Shown here one piece after another: positions 27,655-34,430 of a DNA stretch of 52,624 nt (position 1 is its first letter; each line of letters starts with the position of its first letter). Under the pieces are notes generated by a model. That model was not told where the DNA came from. It did not search any database and saw nothing but the letters and a program-made list of their open reading frames with translations. Origin of the DNA: Cryomorphaceae bacterium (GTDB taxonomy: Bacteria; Bacteroidota; Bacteroidia; Flavobacteriales; Flavobacteriaceae); the NCBI GenBank assembly GCA_003331265.1, contig QOPV01000012.1:1-52624 (forward strand), written 5' to 3'. The translations under genes were made by a program, and so were the position numbers.

Positions 27655-27939
27655 TTATTCATTCTTTAAAGATTGTAATTGATTAAAAAAATCTTCAAAT
27701 GATGTTTTCCCTTTTTCTGTTATTGAATAATCAGTTGTTGGATAACTTTTTTGAAAGTATTTTTCAATTTTAACTAATCCCGCTTCATTTAATTTCTTTA
27801 TCTGAATACTTAAATTTCCCTTTGAAGAGGCAGTAACATCAAGCAGTGCTTTAAAAGTACACGTCTCTACTGTCATTAAAAAAGATATTGTTTTGAGTCT
27901 AATAGGGTTAAACAATAATTTTTCTATCTCCTTATTCAT
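27655..27939 (-). CDS. Small winged-helix transcriptional regulator
   Basis: A 94-residue protein that is almost entirely one winged helix-turn-helix domain of the HTH_34/MarR-like kind. Features are NPIRLKTISFLM (helix 1), TFKALLDVTASSKGNLSIQI (helices 2-3), LNEAGLVKIEKYF (helix 3 to wing) and TDYSITEKGKTSFEDF (wing). It has no ligand or phosphorylation domain. It overlaps the upstream membrane-protein gene by eight bases, so the two are translationally coupled, and it precedes the ABC efflux genes, whose expression it probably controls. Confidence 0.85.
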   Translation of the reverse strand: MNKEIEKLLFNPIRLKTISFLMTVETCTFKALLDVTASSKGNLSIQIKKLNEAGLVKIEKYFQKSYPTTDYSITEKGKTSFEDFFNQLQSLKNE

Positions 27940-28528
27940 CTTTATAATAATGTAATGGGAAATTATCCGACTTGTGGAAATAAAGTGACAACCCCGGAAT
28001 TAACATCCCAAAACTTATTCCAATAACATTAACTAAAAGTAGATTTAGACCTGGGTTATAATAGGTGTACACAGTAAAAATCAATAATCCAATTCCCCCA
28101 ATAGTTATGTTATGAAATTTAACTATTAGCCCTGTCATAATTAATACTATTGCTAATAGAAATAAAATGTCTTGAACAGGATTCATTTTATATAATAAGG
28201 AAATACCGACTGTAAAAATCCATGCCAATCCAAAAACTCCCCAAATAATTCTAATAACTCTATCTAGTTGTGTTTCGTAACCAATTTTAATACCACTTTT
28301 AATATTATAGTAGGTTGTGTAGATCATTCCAAGTAATGGAATTGAAACCCAATAAATTGTAGATGAATAATAACTATATTGAACTATTTGAGGGAAAAAA
28401 TAATGAAATAAGCTCATAGAAATTACTACTACTGACCAAAAAATCAGGTTATAGCCCATAGGCTTTAAATTAGTTTTTGTTTGCTTAATTGCTTCGTTGA
28501 TAATGTTAATTTGTTCCTCTTTGTTCAT
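27932..28528 (-). CDS. Integral membrane protein paired with the winged-helix regulator
   Basis: A 198-residue protein with about six hydrophobic segments and a short charged N-terminus (MNKEEQINIINEAIKQTKTN). I do not recognise a family with a known function. Its stop overlaps the regulator start by eight bases. Small membrane proteins of this type sit next to winged-helix regulators and exporters elsewhere in the phylum, so a sensing or sequestering role for the regulator is possible but is inference. Start ATG 28528; the upstream region contains a 12-base inverted repeat. Confidence 0.8.
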   Translation of the reverse strand: MNKEEQINIINEAIKQTKTNLKPMGYNLIFWSVVVISMSLFHYFFPQIVQYSYYSSTIYWVSIPLLGMIYTTYYNIKSGIKIGYETQLDRVIRIIWGVFGLAWIFTVGISLLYKMNPVQDILFLLAIVLIMTGLIVKFHNITIGGIGLLIFTVYTYYNPGLNLLLVNVIGISFGMLIPGLSLYFHKSDNFPLHYYKDE

Positions 28529-28542
28529 AATAAAATGTTTAA

Positions 28543-28617
28543 AAATGACGAATCCAGAAAGAATATTTTAGATCAAAACAATTCATATATGGTATATTAT
28601 TTTAAGATTCGTCATTT
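28543..28617. repeat. Perfect 12-base inverted repeat, 51-base spacer
   Basis: AAATGACGAATC (28543-28554) and GATTCGTCATTT (28606-28617) are exact reverse complements. The spacer is AT-rich. The pair lies between the stop of the CarboxypepD_reg-like gene and the start of the membrane-protein/regulator pair. It has no T tract immediately after an arm on the minus strand, and the loop is long for a terminator. It may be a pair of operator sites or a looping structure. Confidence 0.75.
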
Positions 28618-28657
28618 AATTTTTGTAAATATAAACTAGTTTATTTTATAAACCAAA

Positions 28658-30097
28658 TTAAAATTCTTCCCAAAAATTGGTTTTAAATTCATCCTCATAT
28701 TCTGGTAAAATTTTATTCTCCTCTGTTAAATTCTCAAACTCATTTAAATCAATAGGTTTTGATTGAAAAACCCGTAGTTCCACATTATTTAAAGCATTAA
28801 CAATCAGATCCAGATTAAAAGAAATCTGATTTTGTTTTCTTCTTCCCTTAACAAATTTATTTTTTTCAATAATTTTAAATGGCCTATCAATTCCTGCTTT
28901 TGAGCCTGATGATACCTGAAAATAAGTCAATGAATATTTTTCATTGTTAAGTTTTGAAAAAACCATTCTCCCTTCAACTAAATAATTGTCCGATGAAATC
29001 CCAAGTAGCTTAACCTTAAATAAAGATTTAACATTTTTAAAATCAATTCTTACTACTGCGAAATCGTCCGAGTTGATATGTAGAGTCCCTTTATAATCTT
29101 TCGAACCTTTTGGTTGGAAAGTAATTACATAAACCAGCTGATTACCAAGATATGTTAGTTCTGGGCTGCTAAGCTCGTATCTATTAGATTTTAAAATAAA
29201 ATCTAAATCAGTTGCATCATTATAAAAAAGGTTTGAATAAATATTTGAAATTCTTCCTTTTATAGAATTAGCAAAGTTTTCTTTCCTTTTTATCTCGGCA
29301 TCTTTAGCTTTTTTTAAGGCCTCTTGATTTGTACTATCAATATCCCATAGACCATCAAATTCTAAATCCCCTGAGAATGGCAATAGACCCGATCTAATTT
29401 TAAAATAAGAATTAGATTTCAGACTTTTCTTAAGAGATTCTTCTAACTTTGAATTTAAAGATTCTAGTATTTCGTCGTCTTTTTTATAAGTTTCTCTCGA
29501 CTTGATTAGATTAATCTTCTGATTTTCTTCCTCTAAATTACCATAGTAATAAGATAAAACCTCAGTGGCAGATGAATTTTCTTTTGGTAGATTTTGGAGT
29601 AAACTATCAATTAATAAATCATCAACGCTATCAATTGATGATTTAAATTTATTAATTTCAAACTTATCAATTAAGCTTTTATATTCTTTTCTATAGAAAA
29701 TTTTATTTTCGGATAAATCAGTTTGATAATTTTGAGTTAATCCTGCTTTTACTTTTTCAATTATCTCCTCTGAACTGAGATCTCTATTAGTCAGTATTAC
29801 ATTATTTAGCTCAATTGGCTTGGGGCTTAAAAAAACTATACTGTCTTTGAATTGATTTAAAGAAAAAGAAATTTTATTATAACCCATCGAAGATATAAAT
29901 AAAGAATCTTCATCTGTTAATTCATTCTTTATTAATTCAAAATCTCCATTTTCATCAGAAATAATACCACTACTGTTTGAAAAATAAACAGTTGCAAATG
30001 GTATTGGAGAAAAGGAGAGTGAGTCTAATACTTTAACCGTTACAGACTGAGCATTTAAATTAACAAAAAATAATAAAAGTAATATAGATTTTTTCAT
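28658..30097 (-). CDS. CarboxypepD_reg-like domain outer-envelope protein
   Basis: A 479-residue secreted protein. The ATG at 30097 gives MKKSILLLLFFVNLNAQ, a clear signal peptide; it lies two bases after the stop of the preceding frame, and an in-frame TTG five codons upstream would only add residues read from that gene. Residues about 20-95 form a carboxypeptidase-regulatory-like (transthyretin-like) beta domain (VLDSLSFSPIPFATVYFSN, then GDFEL). The rest (100-479) is a DUF-type region with long charged helices and beta segments (ELTYLGNQLVYVITFQPKGS) seen in Bacteroidota envelope proteins without known activity. It is the last gene of the PadR operon. Confidence 0.83.
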   Translation of the reverse strand: MKKSILLLLFFVNLNAQSVTVKVLDSLSFSPIPFATVYFSNSSGIISDENGDFELIKNELTDEDSLFISSMGYNKISFSLNQFKDSIVFLSPKPIELNNVILTNRDLSSEEIIEKVKAGLTQNYQTDLSENKIFYRKEYKSLIDKFEINKFKSSIDSVDDLLIDSLLQNLPKENSSATEVLSYYYGNLEEENQKINLIKSRETYKKDDEILESLNSKLEESLKKSLKSNSYFKIRSGLLPFSGDLEFDGLWDIDSTNQEALKKAKDAEIKRKENFANSIKGRISNIYSNLFYNDATDLDFILKSNRYELSSPELTYLGNQLVYVITFQPKGSKDYKGTLHINSDDFAVVRIDFKNVKSLFKVKLLGISSDNYLVEGRMVFSKLNNEKYSLTYFQVSSGSKAGIDRPFKIIEKNKFVKGRRKQNQISFNLDLIVNALNNVELRVFQSKPIDLNEFENLTEENKILPEYEDEFKTNFWEEF

Positions 30098-30099
30098 GA

Positions 30100-30612
30100 T
30101 TAGAAAACCCAATTAAAATAATAAGACTTATTCTCAAACCCATTAATCCAATATGGTAAAAGATCTAAGTCCTGCAAAATTAAAATTATATTAGGAACAG
30201 AAATAGATGTTATAATTAAAAAAATAATCCATAAAAAAATCAAAAATATACTAAAATTAGAATTTGATTTCTTTTTAAATAACACATAAAATGACGTTAT
30301 AATTGTAAGCAATATGGTTAAAACTAATAATAAAGTTGAAAATATTATAAAGTAATTTGGAATTGCGTTTAAAAGTTCAAAAAATTCAGGGTCTTGACTT
30401 GGTGATATTTCGTTTAATAATATCTTTAAAAGAATAAATAATAAAACTCCACAAATTGAAGTGAATATTAAAGCAAATACAAAAAATATTGTTTTTAAAA
30501 TTAAAACTCCAATATTTAAAAAAGCATTAATTATTGGAGCTAATAGTCTAAAGGGAAATAAAAATATTTTTGTTAAGGTGTTTTCTGAATTATTTAAGTT
30601 TCCCGTTTTTTT
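30100..30612 (-). CDS. PspC-domain protein, C-terminal membrane part in the -1 frame
   Basis: This frame is open from inside the A-run at 30614-30606 to a TAA at 30100-30102, about 170 codons. It has no ATG; its only common start codon is a TTG at 30312, which would cut off most of it. It encodes an amphipathic opening and then at least three strongly hydrophobic segments (for example FLNIGVLILKTIFFVFALIF and NYFIIFSTLLLVLTILLTII). That is what follows the PspC domains in full-length Bacteroidota PspC proteins (about 400-600 residues). So it is best read as the second half of the pspC gene joined by a -1 frame change, not as an independent gene. Confidence 0.75.
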   Translation of the reverse strand, partial: KKTGNLNNSENTLTKIFLFPFRLLAPIINAFLNIGVLILKTIFFVFALIFTSICGVLLFILLKILLNEISPSQDPEFFELLNAIPNYFIIFSTLLLVLTILLTIITSFYVLFKKKSNSNFSIFLIFLWIIFLIITSISVPNIILILQDLDLLPYWINGFENKSYYFNWVF

Positions 30613-31352
30613 TTAATAAAATCTTCAAGATTGGATAAATTTACATTGAATCCTGACATATTCATTTTTTGCCCGATGGTTTTGGCCTCTTTAGTAAAAA
30701 ACCATAGCAGTAGGTAAAACATCAACCCTGCACCACCAAAAAATAAACTAACCACAAAAACAACTCGTATTATATTGACATCTAGCTTGAGGTAGTTAGA
30801 AAGTCCTTTTGCCACTCCACCAAATATTCCATTTTCTTTATCTCTAAAAAGAATTTTTCTCAAATTAGGATCAAAATCTTTTGATGGAATTCCTATCCAC
30901 AAAATGACATATAAAATTAAATTTAAAGGAACAGCAATAAAAAATATAATCCTTATGATTATTGGATCAATTTTAAAATATTCGGCTATCCCTGAACAGA
31001 CCCCAGCGATGATTCTATTACTTGAATCTCTAAATAGTTTATTACTTTTTTTCTCCTCTTTGGAGCTGTCTTTTTCCATATCATTGTAGATCTCTTTAAA
31101 ATCATCTAATGATCCCATAATTTCAATCATTTCTTTAACATCATCTAAATTGATGCACTGTTTGCTTGATGAAATTTTTGATGAGAAGTTCTCAGCTATT
31201 CTAAGTTCAAAATCTTTAATAATTTCAGAATCATTATCAATTTTAGAAAAATAAGTTTTAATTGAATTTAAATACCTGTTCAACACCTCATAAGCGCCGT
31301 CTTCAATATTAAAAATTGAGTAACCTATATTAATTGTAAATGTTTTATTCAT
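30594..31352 (-). CDS. PspC-domain protein, N-terminal part (frame interrupted)
   Basis: A 252-residue frame: a short N-terminal regulatory-like region (1-100) then two PspC domains. The first is LFRDSSNRIIAGVCSGIAEY with a membrane helix ending WIGIPSKD; the second is LFRDKENGIFGGVAKGLSNY with a helix ending LLLWFFTKEA. PspC domains sense envelope stress in the phage-shock system; in this phylum they are linked to PadR-type regulators. The frame stops four codons after a run of nine A residues (minus strand, 30614-30606), while the next frame carries the expected C-terminal membrane half (30100-30612). It overlaps padR by four bases (ATGA). See the separate entry and finding for the break. 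Confidence 0.9.
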   Translation of the reverse strand: MNKTFTINIGYSIFNIEDGAYEVLNRYLNSIKTYFSKIDNDSEIIKDFELRIAENFSSKISSSKQCINLDDVKEMIEIMGSLDDFKEIYNDMEKDSSKEEKKSNKLFRDSSNRIIAGVCSGIAEYFKIDPIIIRIIFFIAVPLNLILYVILWIGIPSKDFDPNLRKILFRDKENGIFGGVAKGLSNYLKLDVNIIRVVFVVSLFFGGAGLMFYLLLWFFTKEAKTIGQKMNMSGFNVNLSNLEDFIKKKRET

Positions 31353-31681
31353 TTTGTAGTTTTTAATAATTTCTTCACCGATGCATCTAATTCATTCCAT
31401 GAAACAATCAATTCCTTTATATGTAAAGTTCCCTCATAAGTGATAGAATAATATTTCCTAGGTGGCCCCTGATCTGATTCACGCCAAACATGCTGGATGT
31501 ATCCAGATTTCTTAAGCCTATTTAACAGAGGATACACGGTGCCTTCAACAACTATTATTTTTGAATTTTTTAGTTCTTCAATAATGTCAGATGTATAAAC
31601 CTCATCTCTTGATATTATTTGCAAAATGCAGAATTCTAAAAGACCTTTTCTTATCTGTATTTTAAAATTTTCAGAACTCAA
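31349..31681 (-). CDS. PadR-family transcriptional regulator
   Basis: A 110-residue PadR protein. Its winged helix-turn-helix is easily followed: GLLEFCILQIISRDEVYTSD, then the recognition helix region VVEGTVYPLLNRLKKSGYIQ, the wing WRESDQGPPRKYYSITYEG, and a short C-terminal dimerisation helix. PadR proteins usually repress their own operon and a neighbouring membrane or envelope gene. It lies between the small lipoprotein (seven bases upstream) and pspC (four-base overlap). Two copies of an operator-like element sit at the operon promoter (31927-31956). Confidence 0.95.
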   Translation of the reverse strand: MSSENFKIQIRKGLLEFCILQIISRDEVYTSDIIEELKNSKIIVVEGTVYPLLNRLKKSGYIQHVWRESDQGPPRKYYSITYEGTLHIKELIVSWNELDASVKKLLKTTK

Positions 31682-31688
31682 GTTATAA

Positions 31689-31910
31689 TTAATCTAAATC
31701 GTTTTTTTTAATGGTTATAATAACCATATCCTTTCCTTTTTCTTTTTTTTCTTCTGAAGTGATAATCCATTCTCCCTGAACTCCATCAATATTTTCTCCA
31801 TCAATGGTTAAATTAATATCATTTTCAACAGAAATATTGGGTTTTACGTCTCCCATACAGGAAATAAAAGTGATAGAAATAAACAGTAAAATAAGTGTTA
31901 TTTTATTCAT
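31689..31910 (-). CDS. Small lipoprotein of unknown function
   Basis: A 73-residue protein with a lipoprotein signal: hydrophobic core TLILLFISITF followed by the lipobox ISC with C18. The mature part is 56 residues, with TIDGENIDGVQGEWIITSEE and a lysine-rich stretch. I do not recognise the family. It is the first gene of the PadR operon: the promoter and operator lie just upstream, and padR starts seven bases after its stop. Position and lipobox make it a real gene despite its size. Confidence 0.78.
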   Translation of the reverse strand: MNKITLILLFISITFISCMGDVKPNISVENDINLTIDGENIDGVQGEWIITSEEKKEKGKDMVIITIKKNDLD

Positions 31911-31926
31911 TTTAGTTAAATTTTAA

Positions 31927-31956
31927 TTATACATAGTACTTTGTTATACATAGTAG
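31927..31956 (-). promoter_or_regulatory. Tandem operator-like repeats, probable PadR site
   Basis: TACTATGTATAA occurs twice on the minus strand, at 31955-31944 and 31938-31927, 17 bases apart start to start. Each copy contains the small inverted repeat TAC-TAT-GTA. The pair begins two bases after the -7 box and covers the expected transcription start, where a bound repressor would block transcription. Assignment to PadR rests on position and on the ATGT/ACAT-type half-sites known for PadR-family operators. Confidence 0.65.
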
Positions 31957-31986
31957 CAAAGATAAAAAAAATCTAATTAATCACAA
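31957..31986 (-). promoter_or_regulatory. Promoter of the lipoprotein-padR-pspC operon
   Basis: On the minus strand TTG (31986-31984) and TATCTTTG (31964-31957) are separated by exactly 19 bases, matching the Bacteroidota consensus TTG-N19-TAnnTTTG. The -33 element falls inside the last codons of the preceding small gene. The start would be near 31950, about 40 bases before the lipoprotein ATG. Confidence 0.75.
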
Positions 31987-32169
31987 CTTCTTCTTAAAAA
32001 ATCTGAAATAAAGAAATACTAAGGTTAAAAAACCAAGAACATAAGGTATAATCATCAAATAAACTATCCCATCATTCAAGCTTTCTGCTGCTTTTTGGTC
32101 AGCTCCAGACTCCAAAACAGCCCTACACATAGCACATTGAAAATAATAAATAGACAATAGAATATTCAT
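31981..32169 (-). CDS. Tiny membrane protein with CAMCR motif, oxidase cluster
   Basis: A 62-residue protein with two hydrophobic segments, MNILLSIYYF and YLMIIPYVLGFLTLVFLYF, and a CxxC motif in QCAMCRAVLESG (C12 and C15). The chosen ATG shares one base with the TAA of the DUF420 gene (TAATG), a classic coupled start; an upstream in-frame ATG inside DUF420 is unlikely. I know this type only as an unnamed protein beside SCO and DUF420 in Bacteroidota oxidase clusters. The CxxC suggests metal or redox work in oxidase assembly, which is inference. Confidence 0.75.
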   Translation of the reverse strand: MNILLSIYYFQCAMCRAVLESGADQKAAESLNDGIVYLMIIPYVLGFLTLVFLYFRFFKKKL

Positions 32170-32693
32170 TAGTAGTAAGGGGATATCATCAAATAAACTA
32201 CCACACCAGTTACCGCAACGTAGAGCCAAATAGGAAAGGTAATTTTAGATATTTTTTTATGTGATACAAATTGAGCTTGAATAGCCTTAACATAACTAGT
32301 TAAAACTAACGGAATTAGAACAATAGATAAAATAATATGTGTTATTAAAATAAAATAATAGACATAAGCTACCATTCCTTCTCCACCAAAAGGGGTTGGA
32401 TCAGAAGTCATATGGTAAGCGATATACATCACTAAAAAAACCAAAGACAATGCTATGCATGTTTTCATAATTCTTTCATGTAATTGTCTCTTTCCAGACT
32501 TAATTGCCCTTAAAGCTAAAACTAATAAAACAGCAGTAATAGCGTTAATAGTAGCATAGATAGGCGGAAGGAAAGTCAAGGGAGTTGCATTAGGTATTTT
32601 TACAGTAAAAAGGATGGCAACTACAACCGGAATAACGATTGAAACTACAACTATTAAGGTGTTATATATTTTTGACTTACTATATCCCATCAT
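32169..32693 (-). CDS. DUF420 membrane protein, oxidase assembly (CtaM-like)
   Basis: A 174-residue inner-membrane protein with five hydrophobic segments. Conserved histidines lie in helices (KRQLHERIMK, YIAYHMTSDPTPFGGEG, ITHIILSI), as in DUF420 proteins. In Firmicutes a DUF420 protein (CtaM/YozB) is needed to mature haem-copper oxidases, and the present context, between SCO and oxidase genes, agrees. The start overlaps the SCO 3' end by 14 bases; two adjacent ATGs are possible. Confidence 0.87.
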   Translation of the reverse strand: MMGYSKSKIYNTLIVVVSIVIPVVVAILFTVKIPNATPLTFLPPIYATINAITAVLLVLALRAIKSGKRQLHERIMKTCIALSLVFLVMYIAYHMTSDPTPFGGEGMVAYVYYFILITHIILSIVLIPLVLTSYVKAIQAQFVSHKKISKITFPIWLYVAVTGVVVYLMISPYY

Positions 32694-33381
32694 TTAATAA
32701 TTTCAAAATATCTTCTTTTAACATGTCTGTCCCTTGTATCTTTGAATTTTCATTTTCTATTCCTAAATAATAAACTAATGGAGTTCCAAAACCATCATCT
32801 CTTGAGCGAATATAGCCCTCTTTATCTATTAAAGCAAAAAATCCCTGATGCTCAAAACCACCCGCTACTTCAGGGTTTACAGATGAAAATATGTTAAATC
32901 CAGAATTTGATAAACTATAAATATCCGACACTTGACCAGTAAGAAAGTGCCAATTTTTAGAACCAACTTCTAAAAATTCAGCATACTCTTTTAAAACTTT
33001 TGGAGTATCATGTTCAGGATCAATCGTGAAAGAAGCAATTCCAAAATCATCTCTGTCACCAAATTCTTTATCAAGTATTTTCATGTTTTTATTCATTTCA
33101 ATACAAATTGAAGGACATGAAGTGAAAAAAAACTCCACAACAAAAACCTTCCCTAGGAAATCTTCATTACTTATAAATAAATTATCTTGATTTTGAAAAA
33201 CAAACTCTGGAACTTTCTTTTTTTTACCATTAAGTTTAATGAAATTTAATTCTTTAGAATTATTTAATCTCGAGTCATAGTTAATTTTATCACCCTCCAA
33301 TATGTCCATTATTTTAGGGAAAAACCATATCCCAAAAATCAATATTATAAATGAAATCCCGACATAAGAGTATTTTTTCAT
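32680..33381 (-). CDS. SCO1/SenC-family copper chaperone
   Basis: A 233-residue membrane-anchored thioredoxin-fold protein. One N-terminal helix (about 6-24) is followed by the periplasmic domain with the copper-binding pair C89 and C93 in TSCPSIC, the SFTIDPEHDTP block, and the third ligand H178 in FEHQGFF. SCO proteins deliver copper to the CuA site of cytochrome oxidase subunit II. Its ATG directly follows the stop of a cysteine-free relative (33382-34014). Confidence 0.94.
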   Translation of the reverse strand: MKKYSYVGISFIILIFGIWFFPKIMDILEGDKINYDSRLNNSKELNFIKLNGKKKKVPEFVFQNQDNLFISNEDFLGKVFVVEFFFTSCPSICIEMNKNMKILDKEFGDRDDFGIASFTIDPEHDTPKVLKEYAEFLEVGSKNWHFLTGQVSDIYSLSNSGFNIFSSVNPEVAGGFEHQGFFALIDKEGYIRSRDDGFGTPLVYYLGIENENSKIQGTDMLKEDILKLLNDGI

Positions 33382-34014
33382 TTAAAGCTCATCTTTATAA
33401 ATATTATTTTTCTTTAAAGCCATTCTATACTCTGCTAAAATAACTTTAACATCATCAACCATATTATTATTGATGTCAGCAACAAATCTGGAATCATATC
33501 CAAACTTAACCCCTTCTTTATCATCTCTTCCTCTTAAATTGCCGTTTCTATCAACAATAAAAACATAGGAAGTGCCTAAATTAGAATCCAAATTAATATC
33601 GGTTTCAAGACTATTAAAAACACTAATTAGATCTTCATCGCTTAATGACACAAACTTCCAGTTTTGGAAATTAGTTTCAGTAAGCCTATTCATCTCCTGT
33701 AACAATTCTTTAAACAAATCTTCAGTTCCTTTGGGTTGAATCATCAAAAACTGAAAGTCTTTAAACTCATTAAATCGTTTATAAATCTCTTGATTTAAGT
33801 TGCCCGCATCACCATACCTTTCTTCGATATTTTTTCCAAAGAAACCTAAAATGGTGATCTTATCTTTTAAACTTTCAGTTGAAATATCAGAAATATCTTT
33901 TATGTTTTTTGTAAGGACTGGAAGCTTAGCAAAATGATTTATCCCAGAAGCGAAAAAAAGATACACTACTAGGGGCAAAACAAATAAAATGGTAAGTACA
34001 AAATACTTTCGCAT
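33382..34014 (-). CDS. SCO-like protein without cysteines (probable degenerate paralogue)
   Basis: A 210-residue protein with one N-terminal membrane segment (about 5-23) and a predicted periplasmic thioredoxin-like domain. It contains no cysteine at all. Several blocks line up with the adjacent SCO protein: NWKFVSLSDEDLISVFNSL with NWHFLTGQVSDIYSLSNSG, and VFIVDRNGNLRGRDD with FALIDKEGYIRSRDD; the SCO histidine before this block is replaced. So it keeps the fold but has lost the CxxxC and His copper site. A structural or regulatory role in oxidase assembly is inference. No gap separates it from SCO. Confidence 0.8.
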   Translation of the reverse strand: MRKYFVLTILFVLPLVVYLFFASGINHFAKLPVLTKNIKDISDISTESLKDKITILGFFGKNIEERYGDAGNLNQEIYKRFNEFKDFQFLMIQPKGTEDLFKELLQEMNRLTETNFQNWKFVSLSDEDLISVFNSLETDINLDSNLGTSYVFIVDRNGNLRGRDDKEGVKFGYDSRFVADINNNMVDDVKVILAEYRMALKKNNIYKDEL

Positions 34015-34037
34015 GAAAGAATATTATTTAATGTAGA

Positions 34038-34421
34038 TTAGAAATTCCAACTGACAAACCCTTCGTACAATACGTCATATATATAATTTCCTTCAACCAA
34101 AATAATAAAAACTAAATAGGCAATTAAAAAAAGAAGCGTAATGACAATAGAAGCTTGCAGACCATTCGTTTCATCCCTTAAGTGCATAAAGTCCCAAGCT
34201 ATATAATATGCCTTAACTAAAGTTAAAATTATAAATATCCAGTTAATAAGTTTAGTACTTAAAAAGGTGTTCATTAAAATCTCAGGCTTTATTATACCTA
34301 AAACCACCTCGATAGTTGTTACAATTGAAAGAAAGATTAATACTCCCCATATTTTTGTCTGATTAGACTTGAACTTTAAAAGCCCTCTAAATATCTCTAA
34401 TTTATGTGTGCTATTTTCCAT
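34038..34421 (-). CDS. Cytochrome c oxidase subunit IV family protein
   Basis: A 127-residue protein with three transmembrane helices (about 27-45, 55-75, 90-112). The segment VKAYYIAWDFMHLRDE is the prokaryotic COX4 signature. It starts nine bases after the subunit III gene stop. It belongs to the haem-copper oxidase complex of the inner membrane; it has no redox centre. Confidence 0.9.
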   Translation of the reverse strand: MENSTHKLEIFRGLLKFKSNQTKIWGVLIFLSIVTTIEVVLGIIKPEILMNTFLSTKLINWIFIILTLVKAYYIAWDFMHLRDETNGLQASIVITLLFLIAYLVFIILVEGNYIYDVLYEGFVSWNF

Positions 34422-34430
34422 ATTTAAAAA

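Noticed and set aside
30100-30312. A free-standing 70-residue membrane protein starting at TTG 30312
   Set aside because: The same frame stays open 300 bases farther upstream to the A-run in pspC and encodes matching membrane segments, so it is the tail of the interrupted pspC gene.
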